A stretch of DNA of 64,000 bases from Saprospiraceae bacterium (GCA_022841345.1 JALHRR010000005.1:1-64000), one strand, 5' to 3'; positions 26,372-36,807 are shown, counted from the stretch's first letter. Made by a program: numbers and translations. The notes: generated from the sequence alone by a model not told the origin.

Positions 26372-28105
26372 ATGAAATACATTTACTACTTCCTCCTTTT
26401 GTCTGTTTTGCTGGGCGCTTGTCAAAAGAATTTTGAGGACATAGATATCACGGATTATCCGGATCCCCCTAAAGTACTCGTGAATACTTCTCTTGTCGGC
26501 ATTGTTACCGATGAAAATGGTACAGAAATAACTGACTTTGAAGTACATTTCAATAATACTATTTCACACTGGTCCGGAAGCCAGCATTTCAAACTGGATG
26601 GACAATTGATTCATCAACACGGTGAGCCTCTTACAATTATAACTACAGATGGACACAAAGCTTCTTTTTCTGTAAAAACTATCAAAGATGATGTCAACTA
26701 TGTGCACTTCGCCATCATCAAAGAAAAGCAGATAACAACAAATGATCTCAGCCAAAATATTACGTTGAGCTCACAAGATGAATTTAGAATTGAACTGGAA
26801 AAAAATTCATTCAGACAAAGCGGTAAAGTGTATGGTGGTAAAGTTATCACTGAATCTTACCTTATAGATCCTGAACATGTCATCCAGAGACAAACGCTAC
26901 CCGGTTCCAACCAGGGATTGAATCTTCAGAAGGAATTAACTGCAGTAGACATTATTCATGCTTTTTATCTGGATATAAAATCAGAAAGCGGAAGCCCCTT
27001 GACCAGCTCTTTAACTATTCAACCTGATGAAATTGCTTCACTTGCGAATGAAAAATCTGTCTGGTGGTTTGATGGCGAAAGTGGTTTTTGGGTAATGCTT
27101 GAATCTTCATTTATTGAAGGAAAAGGCTGGCAGGCTGATTATACCAAACCCGGTTTCTATTGCATATCTGCTCAGAAGTCAGGTGTGCTCGTGAGTGGAA
27201 GAGTAAATCTAGGCACATTGCCTGTGCCGGGATGCTCAGTGGATATTCAGACAGAGGACGGACAGAAAATCACTATTCAAACTTCCAATGCCGGTATATG
27301 GAGTGCATTAGTTCCCAAAAATCAGGAATTGACTGTTCATATTTACAATGAATGCGCTTCGTTTTCCAGCAAATCCATAGGCTCCTTTGATTCTGATGCT
27401 TTCATTGGAAATACAGATATCTCTGGTTTTTCATCATTGTTCAGTGTACTGAAAACCACTGTTAAAGATTGTGAAGGGAAGCCGAAACAGAACCACTTTC
27501 TGTATTTCGAAGGAAACGGGCTGAACAACAAACTATTCAACCCTCAGAGTCAGATTGAAATTGTCATTCCGGTTTGTCAAAATGACTATCTGGATATTTC
27601 CTTTTCAGATATAAGCGGAGCTGAGAGTTGTGATAAAATTTCCTGGGCGGTAAAACCGGTAATAGATGTCAATTCAATGTTTGCCTGTGATCGGGCCAAA
27701 GGACAATATTTCAATCTCATCATAGAATCTGAAAACAAAATGTACTGGGAGGCTGTCAGCTCTGTAGCTACAGGAAGATTAAAAATCCAGCTTGCAGATC
27801 CCGGCAATACGGGATTTGATTTCAGTTTATGGATTCCTGCATTTTCCGTCACAGAATTACAGGATGATATGATCAATATTTTGCTGAATGATGCTCGGTT
27901 TGGATCGGGTGGATTTTCATTATACTGCCCTACCTCAACCCTGGGGTGTGGTTTTGAAAAACTTGTAATCACACATTATCCTGTATCGGGAGATGAATGG
28001 ATACGCGGATATTTTGAAGGTACATTTTGGATAGGACGATTGTCTCCACCAGAGGCAAATAACCGGAAAATGAGAGGAGAATTTCAGATAAGAAAAGCAT
28101 TTTAA
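26372..28105 (+). CDS. Outer-surface lipoprotein of unknown function
   Basis: The N-terminus MKYIYYFLLLSVLLGACQ is a lipoprotein signal with the modified Cys17. The mature part of about 560 residues starts with a carboxypeptidase-regulatory-like beta domain (SLVGIVTDENGTEITDFEV), a fold common in Bacteroidota surface proteins. A second such stretch occurs near 275-340 (SGRVNLGTLPVPGCSVDI). No catalytic motif is recognised. It is followed after 20 bases by the ECF sigma gene and is probably the first gene of the six-gene operon ending at 36.85 kb. Confidence 0.7.
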   Translation: MKYIYYFLLLSVLLGACQKNFEDIDITDYPDPPKVLVNTSLVGIVTDENGTEITDFEVHFNNTISHWSGSQHFKLDGQLIHQHGEPLTIITTDGHKASFSVKTIKDDVNYVHFAIIKEKQITTNDLSQNITLSSQDEFRIELEKNSFRQSGKVYGGKVITESYLIDPEHVIQRQTLPGSNQGLNLQKELTAVDIIHAFYLDIKSESGSPLTSSLTIQPDEIASLANEKSVWWFDGESGFWVMLESSFIEGKGWQADYTKPGFYCISAQKSGVLVSGRVNLGTLPVPGCSVDIQTEDGQKITIQTSNAGIWSALVPKNQELTVHIYNECASFSSKSIGSFDSDAFIGNTDISGFSSLFSVLKTTVKDCEGKPKQNHFLYFEGNGLNNKLFNPQSQIEIVIPVCQNDYLDISFSDISGAESCDKISWAVKPVIDVNSMFACDRAKGQYFNLIIESENKMYWEAVSSVATGRLKIQLADPGNTGFDFSLWIPAFSVTELQDDMINILLNDARFGSGGFSLYCPTSTLGCGFEKLVITHYPVSGDEWIRGYFEGTFWIGRLSPPEANNRKMRGEFQIRKAF

Positions 28106-28125
28106 GAGACTTGTTAGAGACATAT

Positions 28126-28662
28126 ATGAAAGAATCAGACATTATATCAGGTTGTCAATCAGGTGAAAAGCAGGCATTCAAAGTGCTTGTGGAGAAATAT
28201 TCTCCTATGCTGATGGCTGTCAGCCAGAGATATATTGTCGATAGGCATCTCGCAGAAGATCTTTTACAGGAGGCATTTATTTTGATTTTCAGAAACATAG
28301 ACAATTACCAGAATGGGGGCTCCTTTGAGGCCTGGCTCAGAAAAATCATGGTAAATACATGCCTTAAATCCTTCCGAAATCAGCGGAAGAATGAAGAATT
28401 AAAGCATCAGGATAATGCAGAAATAGCTGAACCTGTGTTTCAGGAACATGATATGGATGCTCAGAAAATTCTGAGAATGCTGAATACATTGGAAGAGGAT
28501 CACAGAATAATACTCAATCTGGCTGTAGTGGAAGGTTTTAGTCATGTTGAAATTGCTGACATGCTGGGCATACAGGAGAGTACATCGCGCACAAGGCTTA
28601 CAAGAGCCAGAAAAGTGTTCAAACGACTTTTATTAAAATTCAATGAGATAACATCGTCATGA
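28126..28662 (+). CDS. ECF-type RNA polymerase sigma factor
   Basis: A sigma-70 family ECF regulator of 178 residues. Sigma region 2 spans about 20-90 (HLAEDLLQEAFILIFRNI). Region 4 with its helix-turn-helix lies at about 125-175 (FSHVEIADMLGIQESTSRTR). The ATG at 28126 is preferred over a TTG at 28111, which would add only five residues. The last codons overlap the start of the next gene by four bases (ATGA), so the two are translationally coupled. In Bacteroidota such pairs usually join a sigma factor to its membrane regulator. Confidence 0.9.
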   Translation: MKESDIISGCQSGEKQAFKVLVEKYSPMLMAVSQRYIVDRHLAEDLLQEAFILIFRNIDNYQNGGSFEAWLRKIMVNTCLKSFRNQRKNEELKHQDNAEIAEPVFQEHDMDAQKILRMLNTLEEDHRIILNLAVVEGFSHVEIADMLGIQESTSRTRLTRARKVFKRLLLKFNEITSS

Positions 28663-30026
28663 AATTGGATCCACACGAAGATAAAATGAGGAATAAATTA
28701 TCCTCTCAGCGAATCAATGTTGATACCGATCAACTTTGGAGTAAACTGGAAGCATTTGTGCCTGAACAAAAGCCCCGTAGACCTAAAGCTGTTTTTCTGC
28801 TATGGCCACTGCTTTTTCTGAGCATTTCACTGGGATTATTTTCACCATACAGATATGCATCTGCATTCAGTATTGGGACTGATAATTTTCAAAATGAAGC
28901 TATGGAAAGTACAATGACTTCAGATCTTACAGCCAATGTAAAAGATGAAAAGACTCAAACAGGCATTACTACAAATGTGAAAAATAAAGTAGCTACAGAA
29001 TCATCATTACAGCATTCAGTTGGATTAAGTCAGAATAATCAAAGAGAAAAAAGATCGCATGCAAAACAAAATTCTACTGAAAGGATTGCTGGAAAAGCTG
29101 AAAATTCAACGAGCGAATTAAAAATACAGAAAATATCTGCAGAAGAAAATAAAGAAGAAAATGTCTCTTCTGACCAGGGATCAACAGCTGAGCAATCCCG
29201 TTTTATAATTGAACCTTTTGACAAACTGGATTTACTGGAAATGGATGCTTTGTTGGGCAAACCTTATAAAGCAAAAAAGCTTAAAAGAATTATTCGACCA
29301 AAACCAAAACAAGTAGCATTAAGCTTGGGTATATCTGGGGGAGCTGTTATTCAGCAGCATCTTCAGGCGTTTACAACTGAATTTGATATTTTGGATAAGC
29401 AAAAACAAACTGATACAGGGAGGGAATTAACTGGTATTCAGATAGGAATTGCCTATCCTCTAAGCAATAAATTCTATTTGAAAACCGGACTTAGTTATAC
29501 ACGTGCTGCGACCTGTTTGGCTTTATCTGAACTAAGATATTCCAGAGTTCAGGTTGAGGGAGTGAATGGAGTTTGGGAAGATAATCAGGGAAATGTGCAT
29601 CAGGTAGAAGGTCCTGTGCATGCAACAAGAAAAATTAATTATCAAACGAGCTGGACCTCTTACCATCATATGCTTGATATTCCGTTATCGGTAGGATTTC
29701 GGCTTTTGCATTACAAACGCAATCTGATCTCAATTGAAGCCGGGGCGACTTATCACCTTATGCATAAATTTCAGGGAGCAGTCTGGGATGCTGAATTTTA
29801 TCTGAATCGTGATGAATCGGTCTCAGACAATTTTAAACACCGAAATTTTTCTGCTCGTGCAGCACTGGAATGGGAATACAGATTTAGTACAAGTTACTCC
29901 CTTTTTGCCGGGGTGCAGGCCACTGATATTTTGCTTAAAAATGAAGGAATTGATTTGATCACTGAAAAGAAGTTATATCTGATCAATGGAATACTTGGAG
30001 TGAAGGTTTACCCTGGAAATATGTAA
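28659..30026 (+). CDS. Membrane-anchored protein with C-terminal barrel-like region, candidate anti-sigma partner
   Basis: The first 43 residues look cytoplasmic (charged, with DQLWSKLEAF) and are followed by one membrane segment (44-62). Next is a long Ser/Thr/Lys/Glu-rich linker, then a region of about 240 residues with alternating aromatic/hydrophobic strands (for example KFYLKTGLSYTRAAT) like outer-membrane barrel proteins. It overlaps the sigma gene by four bases, which suggests an anti-sigma or signalling role. No known anti-sigma domain is recognised, and an inner-membrane anchor plus an outer-membrane fold is an odd combination. Confidence 0.6.
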   Translation: MKLDPHEDKMRNKLSSQRINVDTDQLWSKLEAFVPEQKPRRPKAVFLLWPLLFLSISLGLFSPYRYASAFSIGTDNFQNEAMESTMTSDLTANVKDEKTQTGITTNVKNKVATESSLQHSVGLSQNNQREKRSHAKQNSTERIAGKAENSTSELKIQKISAEENKEENVSSDQGSTAEQSRFIIEPFDKLDLLEMDALLGKPYKAKKLKRIIRPKPKQVALSLGISGGAVIQQHLQAFTTEFDILDKQKQTDTGRELTGIQIGIAYPLSNKFYLKTGLSYTRAATCLALSELRYSRVQVEGVNGVWEDNQGNVHQVEGPVHATRKINYQTSWTSYHHMLDIPLSVGFRLLHYKRNLISIEAGATYHLMHKFQGAVWDAEFYLNRDESVSDNFKHRNFSARAALEWEYRFSTSYSLFAGVQATDILLKNEGIDLITEKKLYLINGILGVKVYPGNM

Positions 30027-30090
30027 GTCCTCCTTTTTTGAAACCCTGCTTTGTTGACATATATGAGTATCCCAATTAAATTTTAATCCC

Positions 30091-32805
30091 ATGAAAACAT
30101 TTATTCAAACATTTTTTCTGGTACTATTCACTGTTTGTAGTTTGTTGGCTTTGGATTCCAATCCAATTGCCAAATGTAAATCATCAATTGTGAAATCTTT
30201 GGACGAACAGACCGGCGTTCTGATGCTTCAAAATTCAGATATTGATGATGGTTCCATTGATTATGTCTCTTCAAGTTTGGATCGGTTAAACTTTGGATGT
30301 GAGGATCTTGGAAAGCATATAGTGACATTGACTGTCATCGATGCAGCGGGCAAAAGGGATTCATGTACCTGTGAACTTGAGGTGGTGAAGGATTTCGGGC
30401 CTACAGCGATATGTATTCCGGATAGTACTTTGACTATTGATTGGCATTCGTGGCATACTCCAAATATTAACCGCCGATTAATTGATGGTGGGAGCTATGA
30501 TTTTTGCTCCGGATTAAAAATTGATATCCTGCATAACATTAATTTTTGTCAGAGGGATAGCTTCTCTATTGTTCAGTTAACTGTAGTAGATATAGCTGGT
30601 AATATAAGTACTTGTGAGTCGACAATAAAAGTTATACCATTCAGGGATCCAAATAAATCTTTGATTTGTGCGGATTCTGCTGTTTTGTATGTCTATCCAG
30701 GGATAGAAAAAGAGTTACTTAGTCAGCAGATAGTAAAAACTAATCCTTTAGGCTGCAATAATCGTTTAGATTTTTCTTTCGTTGACGAATTTGGTGAAAA
30801 TTATAATGATTGGAAATTCAATTTCGAGGATATAGGAAAAAATATATTGGCAACAGTTACTATACCTGACAATAGTGAATTTTGTCAGAGCAGAATAGTT
30901 TTGGATAGTTGCCCTTATTATCGGTATTGTGATACCTTTTGTCGTGATATTACAAATCAAACATGTGAAGATGGATTATTTGGGCAGTTAAAATGGCCTT
31001 GCGATATCACTTTAACAGACTGCCTTGAAGCGCAAGAATATTTTGATCCTTATACATTAAATTCAAAATTTGGTTATTTATTTAATGATGTCTATCCTGA
31101 ATTAAATGCACTTGAATGTCAAGTGGTACATTTCTATTTTGTGGATACAATTGAGGTTGGCACTACAGAAAAAATTGTTCATCGGACCTGGAATGTAATT
31201 CACGTCGATATTAATGAATCAAGAACTTATACTCAAAAAATTACTATCCCATTTGTTCCTTTGGAAATTTGTGATTTTCTGCCTTATGGCTCACCTGTAG
31301 GAGACTGTGCATTAGGGCATAGTCTGGAGGATATGGTTGAATGGCCTGAGGATTTTGAAACCCGTCTCATCGACATTTCACCTCAAACATTACTCTACTA
31401 TTTCTGGGGTGGAGATACTTTGCAATATAGAGCGAAGCCCAAATTTTATAATGTTTGTATCATTCCAGAAATAGAATTCAATGATGAATTTAGCCAATTC
31501 AATGATTCCACTTTCATAACAAAGAGAAAATGGACAGTAATTGATCATATAAATAATTCAACGTATGATTATGTACAAACTATCACTCAAATTCTCTATC
31601 GGAAAGCTGAAATATGTCTTTCAAATGTACTTGGAGAAAGACTAACAGGCTTTGACCTTGAAAGATTGAAAACACCTGTACTTGATACTATTTTCTATAA
31701 TGAAAATGGTTGTATTGAGGTAGGACTAGAGATGAATATAGGTGAGGAATATTCGCTTTTTGCAGATAGTCTGGGAATTCCAAAGAGTATGGATGGAATT
31801 AATATTGTTGATATGGTAGCCATTCGAGACCATATCCTTGAGCTTGAAATATTTGATAATTCTTTGTCAGAAATAGCAGCAAAGTTTAGTGGATCAGGAA
31901 TAACCACTAATGCCATAACGAGGATGCTAAGAGCAATAATAGGTATCCCGGGAGATATTCAATCTGCTAAATGGCTAATGGCAGACTCAACAAAATCTTA
32001 TCCTCCTTACGATGATTATGAAGGCTTGTCTGTATTTAGAGTTACCGTAAAACTAGACAATATAGCAGAAGATTTAATTGTATTTAAAGCTGGTGATGTC
32101 AATTTTTCAGGAATAAAAGGAGAGAATACTGATGGAGAATTTAAAATTAGTATCCAGGATGAAATAATTAACATGGGCGAATTGTATCAGATCCAATTTA
32201 TAGTTTCATCTGATACAGAATTGCGCGCTTTTCAATTAGAATTTAACGAATTCAATTCTGATCTAAATCAAATCAATTGGGTAAGCCCTACTATTAATAT
32301 ACCAATACACTCTTCTCCTGAAAATAGTGCTTTTCCAGAAAAGCATATTATTACCAGCAGTTATACCGCATATGAACCTATCACAAGAAAGCCAGGAGAT
32401 ACTCTGGTAACTTTAGAATTCCGCGCCCTAAAAAACGGTGTCCTCAGCGAAATGCTGTCTCTCTATCCCAGCGAAAATAACCTCGCTGTTATGCCCGTCG
32501 GACAGCTTCCAAAAAAAATAGTCATTGACTGGAAAGACAGAATTATCAATAATAATGTGCAGGAAATCGAACTGGAAAAAATCAGCCTGTTTCCTAATCC
32601 TACCTCTGAATATTTGGAGATTAAAGGAATCACAGCTACAATAAATTATCAGATAACTGACATGCTCGGAAAGGTCTGCAGCGCAGGAATTGTTTCTGAG
32701 GATGCCAGATTGAATGTTGAAGGTCTAAATAACGGAATATATATACTTACGATGATAAATGCCGCCGGAGCCAGGAAATCTTTCAAAGTCTTTGTGTCGA
32801 GATAA
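30091..32805 (+). CDS. T9SS-exported modular surface protein, paralogue 1 (longest)
   Basis: A 904-residue secreted protein with signal peptide MKTFIQTFFLVLFTVCSLLA. Modules in order: two HYR-like segments (about 45-95 and 140-190; HIVTLTVIDAAGKRDSC type), module B with the DSCPYY and KWPCDITL cysteine motifs (about 195-310), module C (ICDFLPYGSPVGDC, about 390-500), a dockerin-like pair (about 565-625), a beta-sandwich, and a type A T9SS sorting domain (LFPNPTSEYLEIKG). The second dockerin half has lost its Asp ligands. It probably acts outside the cell; its binding target is unknown. It sits 64 bases after the membrane/barrel gene. Confidence 0.82.
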   Translation: MKTFIQTFFLVLFTVCSLLALDSNPIAKCKSSIVKSLDEQTGVLMLQNSDIDDGSIDYVSSSLDRLNFGCEDLGKHIVTLTVIDAAGKRDSCTCELEVVKDFGPTAICIPDSTLTIDWHSWHTPNINRRLIDGGSYDFCSGLKIDILHNINFCQRDSFSIVQLTVVDIAGNISTCESTIKVIPFRDPNKSLICADSAVLYVYPGIEKELLSQQIVKTNPLGCNNRLDFSFVDEFGENYNDWKFNFEDIGKNILATVTIPDNSEFCQSRIVLDSCPYYRYCDTFCRDITNQTCEDGLFGQLKWPCDITLTDCLEAQEYFDPYTLNSKFGYLFNDVYPELNALECQVVHFYFVDTIEVGTTEKIVHRTWNVIHVDINESRTYTQKITIPFVPLEICDFLPYGSPVGDCALGHSLEDMVEWPEDFETRLIDISPQTLLYYFWGGDTLQYRAKPKFYNVCIIPEIEFNDEFSQFNDSTFITKRKWTVIDHINNSTYDYVQTITQILYRKAEICLSNVLGERLTGFDLERLKTPVLDTIFYNENGCIEVGLEMNIGEEYSLFADSLGIPKSMDGINIVDMVAIRDHILELEIFDNSLSEIAAKFSGSGITTNAITRMLRAIIGIPGDIQSAKWLMADSTKSYPPYDDYEGLSVFRVTVKLDNIAEDLIVFKAGDVNFSGIKGENTDGEFKISIQDEIINMGELYQIQFIVSSDTELRAFQLEFNEFNSDLNQINWVSPTINIPIHSSPENSAFPEKHIITSSYTAYEPITRKPGDTLVTLEFRALKNGVLSEMLSLYPSENNLAVMPVGQLPKKIVIDWKDRIINNNVQEIELEKISLFPNPTSEYLEIKGITATINYQITDMLGKVCSAGIVSEDARLNVEGLNNGIYILTMINAAGARKSFKVFVSR

Positions 32806-32857
32806 TTTATTGATAAAGTGATTCTGTAGAATTTCTTCCCTTTTAAATATTAATCCG

Positions 32858-35167
32858 ATGAAAACATTCTTACAATCAATTTTTCTTGTTTTAATCACAA
32901 TGAGTGGTTTGCATGGGAAGGAGACTAATCTAAGTGTATCTACAAAAATCGGTTTTGTCTTTGAACTAGTTGATTCTTCGCATTTAATGGTTAAAGAATT
33001 TTCCGGTGAATTGCCCTATGCGGATCAAAATCATGCTTTTAATTCATTGGTATGCTTCGACACAACAGTGATATCAGTTTATCCAGGAATTGAAAAGCAA
33101 GTTCATCGCCACGATATACTGGACAAGAATACAACAACCACTATAGGTTTCCTTCAATCTGTCATAACTTTAGAAGATGAATTGGGACAAGAATACCCCG
33201 ATAATCGGTTTAGTTTTGATGAAATAGGCAAATATATTATCGGGAGAGCTACTCTGCTTAGCAATGGAAATACATGTACGACCAGAATACTTCTTGACAG
33301 CTGTCCTTATTATCAGTTTTGCGACACCGTATGCAGCAGTTATCCCGGAATGGAATGTGAAGATGGAATATTCAGTCAATTGAAGTGGCCATGTGATATT
33401 ACATTGAATGACTGTAGCGGGTCTACTCCCGTAAATAATCATTATTCACCTTCTAAACTACTTGATATCACTGGAATGGATATTTCGAATTTTTCTCCGC
33501 AACTAAACAACTTAGCATGTCAGGAAATAAACATTTATTACAATGATGAAATAATTGACTCATTAAATTCAAAAATTATCAATCGAAAGTTTAGAGTGGT
33601 ACATGAGGACATTAATGAATCTAGAACTTATACTCAGGTAATAACTATTTCAATTTCTTCATTAGAAATATGCGACTTTCTTCCCTGGAATGCACCTGAT
33701 GGCGATTGTGTAAGCGGCCATACTCTGGAAGACATGGTCGAATGGCCGGCAGATTTCGTTACAGGTGCCAGAGATATTGATCCCTCACAGCTCGAATACA
33801 ATAACTTATTCATAACTAATGTAAACAACTTGCGTCCAGTATTTTACAATCACTGTGTCATCCCTCCTACTGAATTCACAGATGAAACGGTCCAACTTAA
33901 CGATACGACATTTATGACAAATAGAACCTGGAAAATTACAGATCCAATTACAGAGGCAACTTATACTTATGTCCAGGAAATTACTCAGGTCTTTGATGAC
34001 AAAGTTGTTTTATGCGTGGAAAGTGGAAATGGTGATCCAATTACACAGATTGAGCTAGAGCCCTTTGAAAGCATGGTATTTTCTAATGTTCATTACAATG
34101 ATGATCAATGTATCGAAATGATTTGGGCCAACTTTCAATCTGCTTACATCCCGGAAAGTTTTTTACATATTGAAAAAGATATTTCAGGAATCAATGTCGA
34201 AGATATGCAATTGCTCAATGACCATATTTTAGGTAATACGAATCTGGAATTGGTTCCACAATTATTTGCTGGAGATTGTAATCATGACGATAGAATTTCA
34301 GCAAGTGACAGAGTGCACATTCTCAATTTAGTTTTAGGCAGGGCAAATGAGCTTTACTGGAGAATTCTTGATAAAAATAAGCTTAATGACACAATCCACG
34401 GTCCGGTCGCAGACTTATCAATTGACGAAGACAACAGATACTTAGATTTAATATTAGTCAAAACCGGAGATCTTAATTTTTCACAATTTACAGGTGAAAT
34501 TTACGATGGAAATCTGGTATTAAAAGTAGAGGATCAAATCTTGAACAGGGGTGAATATTATACAATCCCACTAATCGTCCAAAACAATTCAATCTTAAGA
34601 TCTTTTCAGCTAGAATTCAGTCAAAATGAATTATTAATAGATCAATTTACATATTCTCACTACAATTCTCCCGCAAGTTTTGCAGCTCCTGAAGATGTCT
34701 TTGATAATAAAATGGTGTTGCTCTATTTCAGCGATCAGCCTCAAATTCTTATGGAAGAAGATACCTTCATAACCCTTAATTTCCGGGCCATGGAAAATGG
34801 GATTTTGAGCGAAATGATATCACTCTATTCAGATGAAAACAACCTCGCAGTAATGCCTGTAGGGCAACTTCCCAAAAAAATAGTCATTGACTGGAAGGAC
34901 AGAATCATCAATAATAATGTGCAGGAAATCGAATTGGAGAAAATCATCCTGTTTCCCAATCCGGCCTCACAGTATCTGGAGATCAAGGGGATCTCATCCG
35001 ATTTGACTTATCATATAAGTGACTTGTTGGGCAAAGTCTGCATTAGTGGACATATTGAAAGTGATCAAAGACTGGACCTGACTGATCTGAACAATGGAAT
35101 GTATGTTTTGACTATAAAGAATCCATTCGCTGCAAGTAAATCGTTTAAATTTTTTGTAGCGAAATAA
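32858..35167 (+). CDS. T9SS-exported modular surface protein, paralogue 2
   Basis: A 769-residue paralogue of the preceding gene without the HYR-like segments. It keeps module B (YPGIEK, DSCPYY, KWPCDITL), module C (ICDFLPWNAPDGDC), a well-formed dockerin-like calcium loop (GDCNHDDRISASDR, about 470-484), the beta-sandwich and the T9SS sorting domain (LFPNPASQYLEIKG). A block of 37 residues before the sorting domain (from ENNLAVMPVG to ELEKI) is identical to paralogue 1, and the DNA there is almost identical too. The gene follows paralogue 1 after 52 bases. Confidence 0.82.
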   Translation: MKTFLQSIFLVLITMSGLHGKETNLSVSTKIGFVFELVDSSHLMVKEFSGELPYADQNHAFNSLVCFDTTVISVYPGIEKQVHRHDILDKNTTTTIGFLQSVITLEDELGQEYPDNRFSFDEIGKYIIGRATLLSNGNTCTTRILLDSCPYYQFCDTVCSSYPGMECEDGIFSQLKWPCDITLNDCSGSTPVNNHYSPSKLLDITGMDISNFSPQLNNLACQEINIYYNDEIIDSLNSKIINRKFRVVHEDINESRTYTQVITISISSLEICDFLPWNAPDGDCVSGHTLEDMVEWPADFVTGARDIDPSQLEYNNLFITNVNNLRPVFYNHCVIPPTEFTDETVQLNDTTFMTNRTWKITDPITEATYTYVQEITQVFDDKVVLCVESGNGDPITQIELEPFESMVFSNVHYNDDQCIEMIWANFQSAYIPESFLHIEKDISGINVEDMQLLNDHILGNTNLELVPQLFAGDCNHDDRISASDRVHILNLVLGRANELYWRILDKNKLNDTIHGPVADLSIDEDNRYLDLILVKTGDLNFSQFTGEIYDGNLVLKVEDQILNRGEYYTIPLIVQNNSILRSFQLEFSQNELLIDQFTYSHYNSPASFAAPEDVFDNKMVLLYFSDQPQILMEEDTFITLNFRAMENGILSEMISLYSDENNLAVMPVGQLPKKIVIDWKDRIINNNVQEIELEKIILFPNPASQYLEIKGISSDLTYHISDLLGKVCISGHIESDQRLDLTDLNNGMYVLTIKNPFAASKSFKFFVAK

Positions 35168-35217
35168 TCTTTACAATTGATTTACAAACAGTTACCTGCA
35201 TAGAAAATATAATACCC

Positions 35218-36807
35218 ATGAAAACATTAATACAATCATTTTTTCTTTTTTTTCTTGCCATTTCTACCCTGGCGGCAAAGAGAGCTCATTTTGAAAAGAG
35301 TGAGTCTGCCCCATTACACATTTGCGATTTACTCCCCTGGAATACTCCGCTGGGAGACTGTGCAAGTGGTCACACACTGGATGATATGGTGGAATGGCCG
35401 GCTGACTTTACCACAGGTGCCAGGGATATCGATCCTGCTCAATTGGAATTTCACAACTTTTATCATGTAGATGACAGGAATTTGCGTCCAATCTTGTACA
35501 ATCTTCCACCACTTGCGCCTTCTACTGAGTGGACTGATGAAACTGTACAAATAAATGATACCACATTTCTGACTTTAAGAACCTGGAAAATTACAGATTC
35601 AATGAATGGGGCAACCTATATTTATGTACAGCAAATTACTCAGATTATTGAAGATCGTATTGTCGTCTGTGTAGAAAGTGGAAATGGAGATCCAATTACA
35701 CAAATTGACTTAGACCTTTTTCAAGCCCCTACCTTTAGCAATGTCCAATATAATGAGGATGGCTGTATAGAATTAATCTTAAATAATTTAAATGACAGAT
35801 TTACTTTTGATGGTTTGGGATTGGAAACTAATACCTCAGGTATTAATGTAGCTGATTTACATATTATTCAGGAAATAGTCCTGGGAGAAAATTCCAATAT
35901 TACAACACTACAAATACTTGCCGCCGATATAACTAATGATTATACAGTTTCTTCTTCCGATATTGTAGCACTCAGGAAATTGATCCTGGGAAAGAATGAC
36001 TATGTTTTTTGGAGGCTTTACGATAAAAACAGAAGTGCAGAAGATCAGAATAACTCTTTCACAATAGATATTAACAACCGATTTCATCAGATTATACCTA
36101 TCAAATCAGGTGATTTAGATTTTTCCTGTTTCTCAGATAGAAGTCTAAATGAAGAATTGCATTTAAAAATAGAAGATCAAATTCTCAACAAAGGTGAATA
36201 CTATACCATTCCACTCATCCTAAAGGAAAATTTATCTACCCGCTCCATACAGATGGAGTTTCCTCAGGATGAATTATTGTTTGATCAATTTACTTTTTCT
36301 ACTCTTAGTCCTGATAATTTCACTTTGCCTGAAGATGAGTTTGCTGATAAAATTGTATTGCTATCTTATATTGGGAATGTTCAACATTTAAATCAAGGTG
36401 ATACTTTGGTTAACATTCGGTTCCGGGCGATGGATAATGGAATCCTCAGCGAGATGCTTACATTTCATTCAGACGAAAATAATATCGCCGTTATGCCCAT
36501 CGGTCAGAATCCCAAAGAAATAGTTTTCGATTGGACAGATAAAATAATCAACACCAATATACAAGAAGTCGAACTGGCAAAAATAAGCTTGTTTCCAAAT
36601 CCTGCTTCTGAGTATTTAGAGATTAAAGGGATTTCATCCTTAATGGATTATCAGATAAGTGACATCTTAGGTAACGTTTGTAGCACTGGAAATATACAGG
36701 ATAATACACGTTTGGATCTATTAAATCTGAGGAATGGTATGTACATATTGACAATTAAGAACTCAAGCGCTGCAAGTAAATCCTTTAAGTTTTTTGTGGC
36801 GAAATAA
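35218..36807 (+). CDS. T9SS-exported modular surface protein, paralogue 3 (shortest)
   Basis: A 529-residue paralogue that begins, right after its signal peptide (MKTLIQSFFLFFLAISTLAA), with module C (ICDLLPWNTPLGDCASGH). A dockerin-like pair follows (GINVADLHIIQEIVLG, then NDYTVSSSDIVALRKLILG near 240-262), then the beta-sandwich and the T9SS sorting domain. Modules HYR and B are absent. It ends the probable operon; a strong terminator lies 43 bases after the stop. Confidence 0.82.
   Translation: MKTLIQSFFLFFLAISTLAAKRAHFEKSESAPLHICDLLPWNTPLGDCASGHTLDDMVEWPADFTTGARDIDPAQLEFHNFYHVDDRNLRPILYNLPPLAPSTEWTDETVQINDTTFLTLRTWKITDSMNGATYIYVQQITQIIEDRIVVCVESGNGDPITQIDLDLFQAPTFSNVQYNEDGCIELILNNLNDRFTFDGLGLETNTSGINVADLHIIQEIVLGENSNITTLQILAADITNDYTVSSSDIVALRKLILGKNDYVFWRLYDKNRSAEDQNNSFTIDINNRFHQIIPIKSGDLDFSCFSDRSLNEELHLKIEDQILNKGEYYTIPLILKENLSTRSIQMEFPQDELLFDQFTFSTLSPDNFTLPEDEFADKIVLLSYIGNVQHLNQGDTLVNIRFRAMDNGILSEMLTFHSDENNIAVMPIGQNPKEIVFDWTDKIINTNIQEVELAKISLFPNPASEYLEIKGISSLMDYQISDILGNVCSTGNIQDNTRLDLLNLRNGMYILTIKNSSAASKSFKFFVAK

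Noticed and set aside
36150-36807. Insertion sequence as the cause of the repeated C-terminal DNA of the T9SS genes
   Set aside because: The repeated DNA is in frame, lies inside coding sequence of homologous modules, and has no inverted ends or transposase.
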